Shown: piece after piece, positions 24,160-33,176 of the stretch
How positions within the stretch are numbered: position 1 is the first letter of the stretch
Layout of the letters: the number at the start of each line of letters is the position of its first letter
Source: an uncultured Propionibacteriaceae bacterium
GTDB lineage: Bacteria; Actinomycetota; Actinomycetes; Propionibacteriales; Propionibacteriaceae
Assembly: GCA_938046585.1 (NCBI GenBank)
Contig: CALIWR010000020.1
Location: 1 to 37,672 of the forward strand
Reading direction: 5' to 3'
Length of the DNA stretch: 37,672 nt
Notes under the pieces: generated by a model
Seen by the model: only the letters and a program-made list of their open reading frames with translations
Told to the model about the DNA's origin: nothing
Databases searched by the model: none
Translations under genes and position numbers: made by a program

Positions 24160-24936
24160 ATGATCATCCGGCCGCCCGCGGTGGCGGGCATGTTCTACCC
24201 CGACGACCCGCAGCGGCTGCGCGCGACGGTGACAGGTCTGCTGGACTCGGCGCCAGCCGAGCCGAGACTGCAAGCAGCCCTGAGCTATGTGGTGCCGCAC
24301 GCCGGGTACCCCTATTCCGGGTCGACCGCTGCCCTGGGGTACGCGCAGCTGCGGATCCAGCCACCGCGACGGGTGCTGCTGCTGGGCCCCGCGCATCGGG
24401 TTCCGCTGCGGGGTATGGCCCTGTCGCCGGCGGACCGGTTCGCGACCCCGCTGGGTGAGGTTCACGTCGACCAGGATCTGCGGGAACGGCTGGCACCGTA
24501 CGCCATAACCAGTGCCGAGGCGCACGCCGCGGAGCATGCGCTGGAGGTTCAGTTGCCGTTTCTGGCGGTGGTGGCGCCGCAGGCCAGCGTGTTGCCGGTG
24601 GTGGTCGGCCAGGCCGACCCGGCCACAGTAGCTGACGCGATTGAGGCCGGCCTGGGCGCTGACGACACGCTGCTGCTGATCTCCAGCGACTTATCCCACC
24701 ACCACCCGTACCAGCAGGCCCGCCAGATCGACCAACACACCATCGCCCAGATCACCGCCCGGGAGCCGGTGTCCAGCGAGCAGGCCTGCGGCGCGGCACC
24801 GCTCAACGGGGCCTTGGAGACCGCCCGGCGCCACGACTGGACGATGACGCTGTTGGGGGCCTGTAATTCCGGCGACACCGCCGGCGACCATTCCCGGGTG
24901 GTCGGCTACGCCACCTTCCGGATCGACCATGCCTGA
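24160..24936 (+). CDS. amrB: MEMO1-family protein (AmmeMemoRadiSam system protein B)
   Basis: This 258-residue protein starts at ATG 24160, six bases after GGAGG (24149-24153). It is a complete MEMO homolog: R-P-P-A-V-A-G-M-F-Y-P at the N-terminus, metal-site histidines in P-H-A-G-Y-P-Y-S-G (H47) and G-P-A-H-R (H79), S-S-D-L-S-H-H-H-P-Y, and the late cysteine in L-L-G-A-C-N-S-G-D. The fold is related to extradiol dioxygenases. In bacteria it usually occurs with an AMMECR1-domain protein and a radical SAM enzyme. The AMMECR1 gene follows with an 8-base overlap; the radical SAM partner is not in this window. A TAGGCT box at 24131-24136 may be the promoter. Confidence 0.94.
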   Translation: MIIRPPAVAGMFYPDDPQRLRATVTGLLDSAPAEPRLQAALSYVVPHAGYPYSGSTAALGYAQLRIQPPRRVLLLGPAHRVPLRGMALSPADRFATPLGEVHVDQDLRERLAPYAITSAEAHAAEHALEVQLPFLAVVAPQASVLPVVVGQADPATVADAIEAGLGADDTLLLISSDLSHHHPYQQARQIDQHTIAQITAREPVSSEQACGAAPLNGALETARRHDWTMTLLGACNSGDTAGDHSRVVGYATFRIDHA

Positions 24937-25498
24937 GCTGCCCACCACCGCCGGCCCAGTCCTTACCGGCCTGGCCCGAGCCGCGATCTCCCGGGCCTTG
25001 GGGTTGTCTGCCGTGAACCCACCCGCTGGGGCATGGCTACGCCAACCAGGGGCGGCTTTCGTCACGCTCACCCAGGCCGGCGTGCTGCGCGGCTGTATCG
25101 GCTCGCTCAGCGCCTACCGACCGCTGGGTGACGACGTCGCTGCGAATGCGGTCGCTGCGGCCCGCCGCGATCCGCGGTTCGCTCCGCTCGACGCCGCCGA
25201 GCTGCCTCAAACCCAGATCGAGGTGTCGGTATTGTCGGACCCCGAGCCGTACCCGGTCAGCAGCGAACAGGATGCCCGGGACCGGCTACGGCCCGGGGTT
25301 GACGGGGTAGTGCTGAGCTTCGCCGGGCACCGGGGCACCTTCCTGCCGCAGGTCTGGCAGCAGCTGCCCGAGCCGGGGAAGTTTCTCGACCAGCTCAAAC
25401 GCAAGGCCGGGCTGGACCCGAGCTGGTGGGATGACGCGGTCCACCTGGAGCGGTACACGGTGACCTCTTTCCACGAGCCACCGCCCGGTACGGATTGA
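24929..25498 (+). CDS. amrA: AMMECR1-domain protein (AmmeMemoRadiSam system protein A)
   Basis: This is a 189-residue protein from ATG 24929, overlapping the end of the MEMO gene by 8 bases. The family hallmark L-R-G-C-I-G-S lies at 53-59, followed by A-A-R-R-D-P-R-F-A-P-L, E-V-S-V-L-S and the G-T-F-L-P-Q-V-W segment. Its length is typical of a single-domain member. The biochemical role is not firmly established for the family; co-translation with MEMO indicates that the two act together. Confidence 0.94.
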   Translation: MPELPTTAGPVLTGLARAAISRALGLSAVNPPAGAWLRQPGAAFVTLTQAGVLRGCIGSLSAYRPLGDDVAANAVAAARRDPRFAPLDAAELPQTQIEVSVLSDPEPYPVSSEQDARDRLRPGVDGVVLSFAGHRGTFLPQVWQQLPEPGKFLDQLKRKAGLDPSWWDDAVHLERYTVTSFHEPPPGTD

Positions 25499-25697
25499 TG
25501 GACGATGCCCTGGTCTGATCTGGTCGAGACCGTGGTCTGATCCGTACCACAGCGGCGCTGGCTAGCCTGTGACAAACCTGTCGCCACCGAAGGGCATGAG
25601 ACCTCTCTCACGCTGCCGTCGTGCGGCCGGGGGATCGGGCACGGTCTGTTTACCGACGGTATCTGCCCGTCGATCTGTTGGATTCTGGGGGGAAACC

Positions 25698-26129
25698 ATG
25701 ACGTCACCTACGGCGCTGCCGCGCGCCCGCGCCCGAGATGAACGGGGCGCGTCAGCGGTCGAATTCGCGTTGATTGTGCTGCCACTGCTGACGATGATCC
25801 TGGGCGCATTGGAGTTTGGGCTGGCGCTGCAGGCCCGCACCATGGCCGGGAACGCAGCCCGGGAAGGAGTCCGGGTGGCCAGCCTTGGCGGGACCGAGGA
25901 CGAGGTCCGGCTCTACTCCCAGGATTCGCTCTCCGTGGTTGAGGGGACCAAGACGGTCACCACCACCTGCCGGACCGCTACCGGCACGACCTGCACCCTG
26001 GGCCGGCCGGGCAATTCCGGCGGTACCGCCACGGTGACTGTCACGATCCAGTACCGCGGGATCACCGGCATGTTCCCGGAGTTGACGGACACGACCATCT
26101 CCCGTACCAGCACGATGAGGATCGAGTGA
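25698..26129 (+). CDS. TadE-like minor pseudopilin
   Basis: This is a 143-residue protein from ATG 25698 behind GGGGGGAAA. The N-terminus has the TadE pattern R-D-E-R-G-A-S-A-V-E-F-A-L-I-V-L-P-L-L, in which the glutamate after A-V and the following helix resemble prepilin processing sites. One membrane helix spans about 22-45. The rest is an extracytoplasmic beta domain with two cysteines. It is part of a Flp/Tad pilus or a related surface assembly. No TadA, TadB or TadC gene is nearby. The downstream gene overlaps its stop codon. Confidence 0.88.
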   Translation: MTSPTALPRARARDERGASAVEFALIVLPLLTMILGALEFGLALQARTMAGNAAREGVRVASLGGTEDEVRLYSQDSLSVVEGTKTVTTTCRTATGTTCTLGRPGNSGGTATVTVTIQYRGITGMFPELTDTTISRTSTMRIE

Positions 26130-27655
26130 TGTCCATCAAGACTTTCTGGCGCACAAGTCGCCAACGCCGCGACGAACGCGGCGCCAGCGCGGTCGTGGTA
26201 GCCGCCTCGTTCGCGGTGGTCGCCGCCGGCTGTGCCTTCGGCCTGGACATCGCCAACCTGTCGATGCAGCGGCAAGAGCTGCAGAACACGATCGACGCGG
26301 CCGCTCAAGCTGGGACCACGTACCTGCCGGGTAACGCAGCCACCGCCCAGCGGACGGCGATTGAGTTCGCCCAGGAAAACATTCCGGACCTGAAACCGAC
26401 AGTTGAGCCACTGTGCATCGTGGGATCCACCAAGGGGCAGGTCACCCTCGGTCACATCCCGGCCACCTGCAATCCCACCGGCGGCCCGGCCCAGGCGACG
26501 TATTCCGGGATGCGCTGCGACGACAAGATCTGCGCGATCCCTTGCAACCCGCGGGTCGGTACCTGCAATTCGCTCCACGTCACCGGGGAGCGGATCGTAC
26601 GGCACTGGTTTGCCCCGATTATCGGGATCAACCAGTCCTCCACCGGGGCAGTGTCATCCACCAGCTGCCGTGGTTCCTGCGGGACGCTGCTGCCGAACGC
26701 CATGGACGTCGCCTTCGTCGCCGACCGGACCCCGTCCATGAAGGAGGCCGACTTCCGCAAGATGCAGTCCGCGATCGGGTCGTCGCTGACGACCATGACT
26801 CCTGAGCTGCAGTTCGTAACCCTGGGCACCATTCACAAGAGCACCGGGGTTGGACCGTGCCTGACCGATGTCGCGGTCGACGGCAGCCCCCGCGCCGGCA
26901 CCTGGATGCCGCTGGGCTTCTCCGACGCGTACCTCACCGGGAAGCTGGGCGACGAGCATCGGGCTCTCAACTCGGCCGACCAGATCGGGCACAACCTCAC
27001 CTGCATGGGGCAGACGAATCGCGGCCGGCGCCCGAACTGGGGTACGCACCTGGCCGCGCCGATGAAGTCTGCGTCCCGGATGCTGCTCGGCTTGGACCGC
27101 AGCAACCTGGCCGCCCTGGACGCCAAGCGGAAGCCGCAGCTGCCGGATGGCACAAAGATCACCAAGGCGATCATCTTGGAAACCGACGGTACCCCGGAGG
27201 AGACCATCGCCGTCCCGAGGTACGACCGGAACACCAACCGGGGTTCGACCAGCCTTGATGTGGCCGGCGATGTCGCCGCCGGGAACCTCAGCAACGAGCC
27301 GCGAGGCTGCCAGAACTTGCTGCGGGTGGCCCAGCAGGCCAAGGACCGTGGCATCCTCGTCATCACCGTGGCCTTCGGCGATGCCCGGACCAACGGCTGT
27401 CTGAAAGATTTCAGCAACGGCCGATTCTCGGGCCGCCCGGTCCGCGACGTCCTGGCTGAGGTCGCCTCGCCTCGGGCCCCTGGGATCCCGAGTACGGCCA
27501 ATTCCTGCTCCTCGCCGGCCGCCATCCAGGCTGAGAACACCGACGGCGACTTCTTCTTCTGCGCCGCGGACGGGGATCAGCTGAAGAGCATTTTCGCCAC
27601 CGCCATCGCCCAGATCAGCGGTAACACCCGGTTCATCCGACTGCCAGCCGCCTGA
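26129..27655 (+). CDS. TadG-like membrane protein with von Willebrand factor A domain
   Basis: This is a 508-residue protein. ATG 26129 shares one base with the TGA of the tadE-like gene; GTG 26126 is an alternative. The N-terminal R-D-E-R-G-A-S-A-V-V-V-A-A-S-F plus one helix (to about residue 40) is the Tad/TadG secretion region, followed by D-I-A-N-L-S-M-Q-R-Q-E-L-Q-N. A cysteine-rich segment spans about 95-185. From about 190 a von Willebrand A domain begins with M-D-V-A-F-V-A-D-R-T-P-S-M, a D-x-T-x-S metal-site variant, and runs to the C-terminus. Twelve or more cysteines suggest disulfides outside the cell. Probably a pilus-associated adhesin. Confidence 0.88.
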   Translation: MSIKTFWRTSRQRRDERGASAVVVAASFAVVAAGCAFGLDIANLSMQRQELQNTIDAAAQAGTTYLPGNAATAQRTAIEFAQENIPDLKPTVEPLCIVGSTKGQVTLGHIPATCNPTGGPAQATYSGMRCDDKICAIPCNPRVGTCNSLHVTGERIVRHWFAPIIGINQSSTGAVSSTSCRGSCGTLLPNAMDVAFVADRTPSMKEADFRKMQSAIGSSLTTMTPELQFVTLGTIHKSTGVGPCLTDVAVDGSPRAGTWMPLGFSDAYLTGKLGDEHRALNSADQIGHNLTCMGQTNRGRRPNWGTHLAAPMKSASRMLLGLDRSNLAALDAKRKPQLPDGTKITKAIILETDGTPEETIAVPRYDRNTNRGSTSLDVAGDVAAGNLSNEPRGCQNLLRVAQQAKDRGILVITVAFGDARTNGCLKDFSNGRFSGRPVRDVLAEVASPRAPGIPSTANSCSSPAAIQAENTDGDFFFCAADGDQLKSIFATAIAQISGNTRFIRLPAA

Positions 27656-27666
27656 GCCGGGTCCGT

Positions 27667-27709
27667 ACCGGCCGGCCTCTGAGAACACCCGTCCCAGAGG
27701 CCGGCCGGT
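27667..27709 (+). terminator. Strong stem-loop after the TadG-like gene
   Basis: ACCGGCCGGCCTCTG (27667-27681) pairs perfectly with CAGAGGCCGGCCGGT (27695-27709) over 15 bp around a 13-base loop, 11 bases after the stop. A short T-containing tail follows. Confidence 0.75.
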
Positions 27710-27715
27710 TCTGTA

Positions 27716-27820
27716 CACAACAACGGACCTCCCCCTCAGACCAGCACCTTCTTCGCCGGGCAGGATCAGGCTGGGTAATTGCAGGTGCACAACAACGGAC
27801 CTACCCCTCAGACCAGCACC
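27716..27820. repeat. 33-bp direct repeat in intergenic region
   Basis: Copies at 27716-27748 and 27788-27820 both read CACAACAACGGACCT onward to CAGACCAGCACC with one mismatch, 72 bases apart. CAGATGAGC (27873-27881) and GCTCATCTG (27928-27936) form a further inverted repeat nearby. No gene is credible in 27656-28001; the region may hold a dispersed intergenic repeat or a small RNA. Confidence 0.7.
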
Positions 27821-27953
27821 CGCTGGCGGTCTCTCGCCCCCTATCGGCCCGCTACTGTGCAGCCCTGCAGGTCAGATGAGCAGCCCCGACCAGCGCCCGT
27901 ACACCTGCCTGGCCGCAGCATCAGCCCGCTCATCTGCAGGTGGTAGCAACGAG

Positions 27954-27987
27954 GACCGGCCCCAGGGCTCACGTCCCAGGGCCGGTC
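27954..27987 (-). terminator. Stem-loop after the beta-CASP metallo-beta-lactamase gene
   Basis: GACCGGCCC (27954-27962) pairs with GGGCCGGTC (27979-27987) around a 16-base loop. It lies 14 bases beyond the stop of the minus-strand gene ending at 28002. Confidence 0.6.
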
Positions 27988-28001
27988 TGTCTACGTACCG
28001 A

Positions 28002-29777
28002 TCAGCCGAGGATCTTCGGGATGTGCGCCAGCAGCGCCACGATTGACTGCCCACCGGGGGTCTCGACCGCGCCGGCAGCCGCATACAGGGCCAGGTTGAC
28101 CCCAGTCCGCAGCGTTGTCAGATCCGGGTCGGGCTGGGAGACGATCTCGATCGCCTCGTGCAGCAGGCCTGACACCTCGGAGCGTTTCTCCTGCGGCAGG
28201 AAGGCGACCTGCCCGAGCGCGGTGTCGAGGATCACCCGGACCTGGCCCAGGTCGTCGGCGTGGGTGCCGGTACGGGCCCGGCCTGAAGGCAGCTGGGCGC
28301 TGGGGGTCGCCGAGCGGGCCGGCCTGGACCCGGCGGCCGGCTGAGACTCGGCCGGCTGTTCCAGGTTCTCGGGCCGGGCCCAGTCGCCGCTAGCGTCCAG
28401 CAGTACCCGCTCCCCGTACCGGGCGATCACGACCGGGATCCGCAATTCAGAACGGATCCGGGCCGCCAGCGCCTGCTGGGCCGATTCCTCGCCGTGGGTG
28501 AGGAAGATCGTCTCCGGCGCCGGTCTCAGCTCGCGTACCCAATCCATCAGATCGGACGCGTCGCCGTGCACCGAGAACTCCGAATCGCGCACGATCTCGG
28601 CCTTGACCGGGATGAACCGGCCCCGGAACTTCATCTCGGTCGCGCCCTCCAACAGGGCCCGGCCTCGGGTCCCGACCCCCTGGTAGCCGGTGAAGATCAC
28701 GGTATGTTTCGGGTTCGGCAGCATCGCCTCCAGGTGGTGCAGCACCCGGCCACCATTTGCCATGCCCGAGGAGCTGATCACGATCGACGGCTGGTCGGGA
28801 TGGTTGAGCCGCTTCGACTCCTCCGCGTCGGTGACCTCCCTCAGATTCGGCAGGTCGAAGAATTCGGCCGGGTTGTGGTCGTCGCGCAGTTCGCCGCGGA
28901 CCTCGGCCTCCCGGTACACCTGCAGCGCCGCCACCGCCATCGGGCTATTGACGAAGATCGGCACATCGGCCGGGATCCGTCCGGCCTGGCGCATGTCCAC
29001 CAGCGACCGCAGCACGATCTCGGTCCGGTCGATCGCGAAGGCTGGGATCAGTACCGACCCGCCCCGGGCGATCGTCCGTCGGATCGCGTCCGCCATCGCC
29101 TCGTGTGGTTCGCCCTCCGGCTCGGGATGCTCCCGGTCGCCGTACGTGCTCTCGAGCAGCACGTACGGGGCGCCGCGCGGCGTACCCCGGGGCCGCAGCA
29201 CCGGGTGGTCGTGGCGGCCCAGGTCACCGGAGAACAGCACCGAGCCGTCTTCGCTGTACAGGTTCACCGAGGCCGAACCGAGGATGTGGCCGGCCCGGGT
29301 CATCCGGATCGACACCCCACCTGCCAGGTCGATATCCGTGTCGAACGGCACCACCCGCAGCAGCGGGATGGTCCGCTCGGCATCGGCCACGGTATACAGC
29401 GGCAGCGGCGGGTTGTGCTTGGAGTAGCCGCCTTCGAACGCGTACTGGGCTTCCCGCTCCTGCAGATGCGCAGCGTCCAGTAGCACGATCTCGGTCAACC
29501 GCCGAGTCCCCTCGGTGCACCAGATCGGGCCCCGGAAACCATCTCGGACCAAGGCCGGCAGGTACGCGGTGTGGTCAGCGTGGGCGTGGGTCAAGATGAT
29601 CTCCGTGATCGAACTCGGCGGGACTGGGAAGTCTGCCCAGTTCACCTCGCGCCACCGCTTGTCACCCTGGAACATGCCGGCGTCGAGCAGGATCCGTCGT
29701 CCTGGGCCGACATCGACCAGGAATTTGGAGCCGGTGACCGTACCAGCGGCCCCGAGGAACGTCATTGTCATGGGCAT
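28002..29777 (-). CDS. MBL-fold beta-CASP hydrolase (CPSF/ribonuclease-like) with extra C-terminal region
   Basis: This 591-residue protein has a metallo-beta-lactamase core with H-A-H-A-D-H at 64-69, T-R-A-G-H-I-L-G-S, F-S-G-D-L-G-R and E-S-T-Y-G-D-R. A beta-CASP insert follows with S-S-S-G-M-A-N-G-G-R, then the closing domain with F-T-G-Y-Q-G-V-G-T-R-G-R and T-H-G-E-E-S. This is the arrangement of archaeal/bacterial CPSF73-like nucleases that act on RNA. Residues 462-591 are an addition: a Pro/Ala/Ser linker, then a helical region beginning about 510, of no family I recognise. ATG 29777 is used; in-frame ATGs at 29771 and 29765 are possible. It lies alone between the ABC transporter operon and the Tad genes. 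Confidence 0.92.
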   Translation of the reverse strand: MPMTMTFLGAAGTVTGSKFLVDVGPGRRILLDAGMFQGDKRWREVNWADFPVPPSSITEIILTHAHADHTAYLPALVRDGFRGPIWCTEGTRRLTEIVLLDAAHLQEREAQYAFEGGYSKHNPPLPLYTVADAERTIPLLRVVPFDTDIDLAGGVSIRMTRAGHILGSASVNLYSEDGSVLFSGDLGRHDHPVLRPRGTPRGAPYVLLESTYGDREHPEPEGEPHEAMADAIRRTIARGGSVLIPAFAIDRTEIVLRSLVDMRQAGRIPADVPIFVNSPMAVAALQVYREAEVRGELRDDHNPAEFFDLPNLREVTDAEESKRLNHPDQPSIVISSSGMANGGRVLHHLEAMLPNPKHTVIFTGYQGVGTRGRALLEGATEMKFRGRFIPVKAEIVRDSEFSVHGDASDLMDWVRELRPAPETIFLTHGEESAQQALAARIRSELRIPVVIARYGERVLLDASGDWARPENLEQPAESQPAAGSRPARSATPSAQLPSGRARTGTHADDLGQVRVILDTALGQVAFLPQEKRSEVSGLLHEAIEIVSQPDPDLTTLRTGVNLALYAAAGAVETPGGQSIVALLAHIPKILG

Positions 29778-29865
29778 AAGCCCACTGTGGCAGGCCCGCA
29801 GCCAATCCGGGACATCACCCCCACCGGTGAGTCCTCGCCCGCCACCGAACGACGGGTATGCCCGG

Positions 29866-32292
29866 CTATTCGACGGTGAGGGCGGCCGCCGGCTGGATTC
29901 GCCCGGCCCGCACCGCCGGAGCCACCGATGCCACCAGCCCGGCTACCAGGGCGCCGGTCACGACCAGCGCCAGGCTGGCCCAGGGGATCGCGACCGCGAC
30001 CGTGGCCACGCCCTTGAGGATCGCGTACGCCCCGGCCACACCGAAACCGATCCCGAGCCCGATGCCGAGCAGCGCGGCCACCGCCGCCAGGGTGAGGGCC
30101 TCCAGCGAGAACATCCAGCGCAGCTGGCCCCGGGTCAGCCCGAGCGCCCGCAGCAGCCCCGACTCCTGGGTACGTTCCAGCACCGACAGGCCCAAGGTGT
30201 TGGTGATCCCGATCAGGGCGATCAGGATCGACACCCCCAGCAGGGCGTTGATCACTATCAGCACACCATTCAGCGCCGTGTCGAATTCGGAGCGGATCAT
30301 AGCCCCGCCGCCAACATGAACCTGGTATTCACTCAGGTCCTGCGAAATGGTAGTGATTGCCTGCTTGGCCTGCTTCCCGTCGGCGATCCGGGCCCACACC
30401 GACTGCTGGCGTTCCTGCGTCACCCGAGACAGGGATGTCAGGGTGACGGTCGGGATGTCTAGCGGCGGGTCGGCGAGCACCACAGTCAGGCTGATCTTCC
30501 CGTCCGGGCCGGCCACGGTGACCTGGGTACCGGCAGGGACCGCGCTGGTCTTGGGCAGCAGGATCGTGGTATCGCTCAGCCCCTCGACTCGGCGGCCGTC
30601 GCGCACCACCGTACGGATGGCCGGGTCGAAACCGACTACGGGGGTCTGTCGCCCATTCATCTGGACGCTGGCGGTATCCGCCCGAGCCGCAGCCGCCACG
30701 ACCGATGATGCGGATGTCTTGCGCAGCATCTCGTCGGGAACCTGCTGACTCTCGGGGGTAAGCATGAGGTCGATCGGGGACGTCCGGTCCAGGGCCTCGG
30801 AATAGGTCCGCCGGCCGGTCTCGGCGCCGACCAGGGTCATGCTGATCAGGGTCACCCCGATCAGCAGGGCGCTCGCGGCAGCGGCGGCCCGGCCCGGGTT
30901 GCGGCGGCTGTTGTCAGCAGCCAGGCGCCCCGGCACCCCGCCCAGCAGACTCGGCAGCAGGCCCACCAGCTTGGCCAGGGCCGGGATTAGCACGATCCCG
31001 AGGAACATCACCCCGATGAACGAGACGATGCCGCCGGCCACCCCGATCACCGGGTAGACAGCGGAATAGTTTTTGCCCATTCCCGGCTTGATCGCCCCGT
31101 ACAGCAGGCCCGCGGTACCGGCCGCCAGCAGCAGCCCGCCGAGCACCAGCCGCACCACCCCAGCCCGGGTAGCAGTCACCGATTCCAGCTGCGGCCGCAG
31201 CGCTGCCAACGGGGCGACCCGGGTGGCGCGGCGGGCCGGCAACACCGCCGCCACGACGGTCACCACGAAACCGATCGCCAGCGGCAGGCAGATCGCCATC
31301 AGGCTGACCGCGAAAGAATTGGTGTCCTGTTTCTGGATCGCCTGATTCAGCCGTACCAGTCCATACCCCAGCCCGACTCCGACCAGCACCCCGATCCCGC
31401 TCGCCACCAGCCCCAATATCACCGCTTCGGCGAGCACTTGTCGAAAGACTTGGGCCCGGGTGGCCCCGACACACCGCAGCAGCGCTAGCTGGCGGGTCCG
31501 CTGGACGACCAGGATCGAGAAGGTGTTAAAGATCACCAACCCGGCCACGAGCAGCGCCACCACCGCGAATCCCAGGAAGAAATTGGTGATCGTCGACATC
31601 ACCTCGGCGGCTTCCTTGCGCTGCTCGGCGATGTATTCCTGGAGGGTTTGAACCTGGAGCTGGGCGACGCTCGGCAGGGCCACGATCTGGGCCTTGAGCT
31701 CAGCAGGTGGCCGTTCGCTGAATACGTACGCTTGTAGATAGCCCGAGGCGCCGGAGTACCGCAAGACGTCGGAGTCAAAACCGTAGGCACTCGGTATCGC
31801 CGAGGCAGTGCGCACGGCCAGGATTCCGACCACCGACAGCTTCCCGGATTCAGCCGCCGCAGAGGGGCCCAGGTCGATCGTCGAGCCCACCTTCAGTTCC
31901 CGCGTCGAGGCCAGCTCCTGGCTGATGACCACCTCGTCGGCGCTGCCCGGCAGGCGGCCTTCGACCAGCCGGGTCACGTCGTCGAACCGGGGCAGGGTCG
32001 ACAGCAGCAGGGGCTGCTCGCCGCCCCGGTACCGCTGTTTCAGGTACGCGACGGCCTTGGCCTGGAGGGTGACCCCAGGCAGCTGGCGGATGTCCTGGGC
32101 AGCCGAGACGGTGAGCGGATGCTCCTCGGAGCGCGCCCGGATCACCACCGCTGATCCGGTGGCATCGCCGGCGGTGAAAGAGACCAGGCTCTTCTCCAGG
32201 GATGCGGACAGGGTCAGGGTCACTGCCGCGAAGGCCACCCCGAAGACGATCGCGATCAGTGAGGCGATCAGGCGCCGTGGTTGCCGCAGCAT
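29866..32292 (-). CDS. ABC transporter permease with two FtsX domains
   Basis: This 808-residue protein has a first membrane helix (about 9-30), a large extracytoplasmic domain, three helices around 245-360, then a second unit with the same plan (helix near 475-500, an outer domain, and three helices to 800). This duplicated FtsX architecture is that of actinobacterial MacB/LolCDE-like permeases, which move lipids, lipoproteins or peptides from the membrane rather than import solutes. It begins at ATG 32292, one base after the stop of the ATPase gene, so the two are co-translated. The substrate cannot be told. Confidence 0.94.
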   Translation of the reverse strand: MLRQPRRLIASLIAIVFGVAFAAVTLTLSASLEKSLVSFTAGDATGSAVVIRARSEEHPLTVSAAQDIRQLPGVTLQAKAVAYLKQRYRGGEQPLLLSTLPRFDDVTRLVEGRLPGSADEVVISQELASTRELKVGSTIDLGPSAAAESGKLSVVGILAVRTASAIPSAYGFDSDVLRYSGASGYLQAYVFSERPPAELKAQIVALPSVAQLQVQTLQEYIAEQRKEAAEVMSTITNFFLGFAVVALLVAGLVIFNTFSILVVQRTRQLALLRCVGATRAQVFRQVLAEAVILGLVASGIGVLVGVGLGYGLVRLNQAIQKQDTNSFAVSLMAICLPLAIGFVVTVVAAVLPARRATRVAPLAALRPQLESVTATRAGVVRLVLGGLLLAAGTAGLLYGAIKPGMGKNYSAVYPVIGVAGGIVSFIGVMFLGIVLIPALAKLVGLLPSLLGGVPGRLAADNSRRNPGRAAAAASALLIGVTLISMTLVGAETGRRTYSEALDRTSPIDLMLTPESQQVPDEMLRKTSASSVVAAAARADTASVQMNGRQTPVVGFDPAIRTVVRDGRRVEGLSDTTILLPKTSAVPAGTQVTVAGPDGKISLTVVLADPPLDIPTVTLTSLSRVTQERQQSVWARIADGKQAKQAITTISQDLSEYQVHVGGGAMIRSEFDTALNGVLIVINALLGVSILIALIGITNTLGLSVLERTQESGLLRALGLTRGQLRWMFSLEALTLAAVAALLGIGLGIGFGVAGAYAILKGVATVAVAIPWASLALVVTGALVAGLVASVAPAVRAGRIQPAAALTVE

Positions 32293-32293
32293 G

Positions 32294-33022
32294 TCAGCGC
32301 CGCTCGTCGGCGATGATCCGGCCGTCGGCGAGGCGAATCACCCGGTCCGCGTACGAGGCCGCGTCGGCGTCGTGGGTGACCATCACCACCGTCTGCCCGA
32401 GTTCGACCACGCTATGGCGCAGAAACCGCAGCAGGTCGGTACCGGCGGCGCTGTCCAGCGCCCCGGTCGGTTCGTCGGCGAAAATCACCCTCGGGCGGGT
32501 GACCATCGCCCGGGCCACCGCGACCCGCTGCTGCTGGCCGCCGGACAGTTCGGACGGGCGGTGCGACAACCGGTCCCGCATTCCTAGCACGTCCACCACC
32601 ATGTCGAACCAGGCCGGGTCCGGCGTCCGGTTTGCCAGTTTCATGGGCAACAGGATGTTCTCCTTCGCGGTCAGCGTCGGTAACAGGTTGAAGGCCTGGA
32701 AGACGAAGCCGACCTGGTCACGGCGCAGCAGGGTGAGCGCCTTGTCGGAGAGCCGGGTGATCTCGGTTTCCCCGATCCAGACCCGGCCGCTGGTCGGCGC
32801 GTCCAGCCCGGCTGCGCAGTGCATCAGGGTCGATTTCCCGGAGCCGGACTGCCCCATGATCGCAGTGAAGTCTCCGCTGTAGAAGTCGACCGAGACCCGA
32901 TCCAGGGCCCGGACCATCGCCTCGCCCTTGCCGTACGTCTTGGTGACCTGCTCGGTACGCACCGCCGGCGGACCTTCTGGTTGCAGGGTGTTGTACGCCC
33001 GCCGGGCGCTGTCGGTCGTCAT
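32294..33022 (-). CDS. ABC transporter ATP-binding protein (MacB/LolD type)
   Basis: This is a 242-residue ATPase from ATG 33022 with GAAGAGG ahead; an upstream in-frame start at 33076 lacks a site. Walker A G-Q-S-G-S-G-K-S-T lies at about 57-65. The Q-loop V-F-Q-A-F-N-L-L-P, signature L-S-G-G-Q-Q-Q-R, Walker B V-I-F-A-D-E-P-T-G-A-L-D and the switch H in M-V-T-H-D follow. The sequence is typical of the LolD/MacB group. It powers the permease encoded immediately downstream. Confidence 0.96.
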   Translation of the reverse strand: MTTDSARRAYNTLQPEGPPAVRTEQVTKTYGKGEAMVRALDRVSVDFYSGDFTAIMGQSGSGKSTLMHCAAGLDAPTSGRVWIGETEITRLSDKALTLLRRDQVGFVFQAFNLLPTLTAKENILLPMKLANRTPDPAWFDMVVDVLGMRDRLSHRPSELSGGQQQRVAVARAMVTRPRVIFADEPTGALDSAAGTDLLRFLRHSVVELGQTVVMVTHDADAASYADRVIRLADGRIIADERR

Positions 33023-33176
33023 CCGAGGCCTCTTCCTGATCGTGGTCCGGCCCTGAAGACTACGCAACGGTGGCAATTCGCACCATTCGGGTCACAGTCT
33101 TCTCATGATTTCGGCCGCCAGAATCCTGATCTGCCTGATCGGCGATCGACGATCGCTAGCAATCGTGGCGGCTGGT

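Noticed and set aside
26654..27790. 378-codon open frame on the minus strand
   Set aside because: It mirrors the TadG-like gene and spans its terminator; it has no domain or ribosome site.
28494..29483. 329-codon plus-strand open frame
   Set aside because: It is a shadow of the beta-CASP hydrolase; the His/Arg/Gln-rich product is not protein-like.
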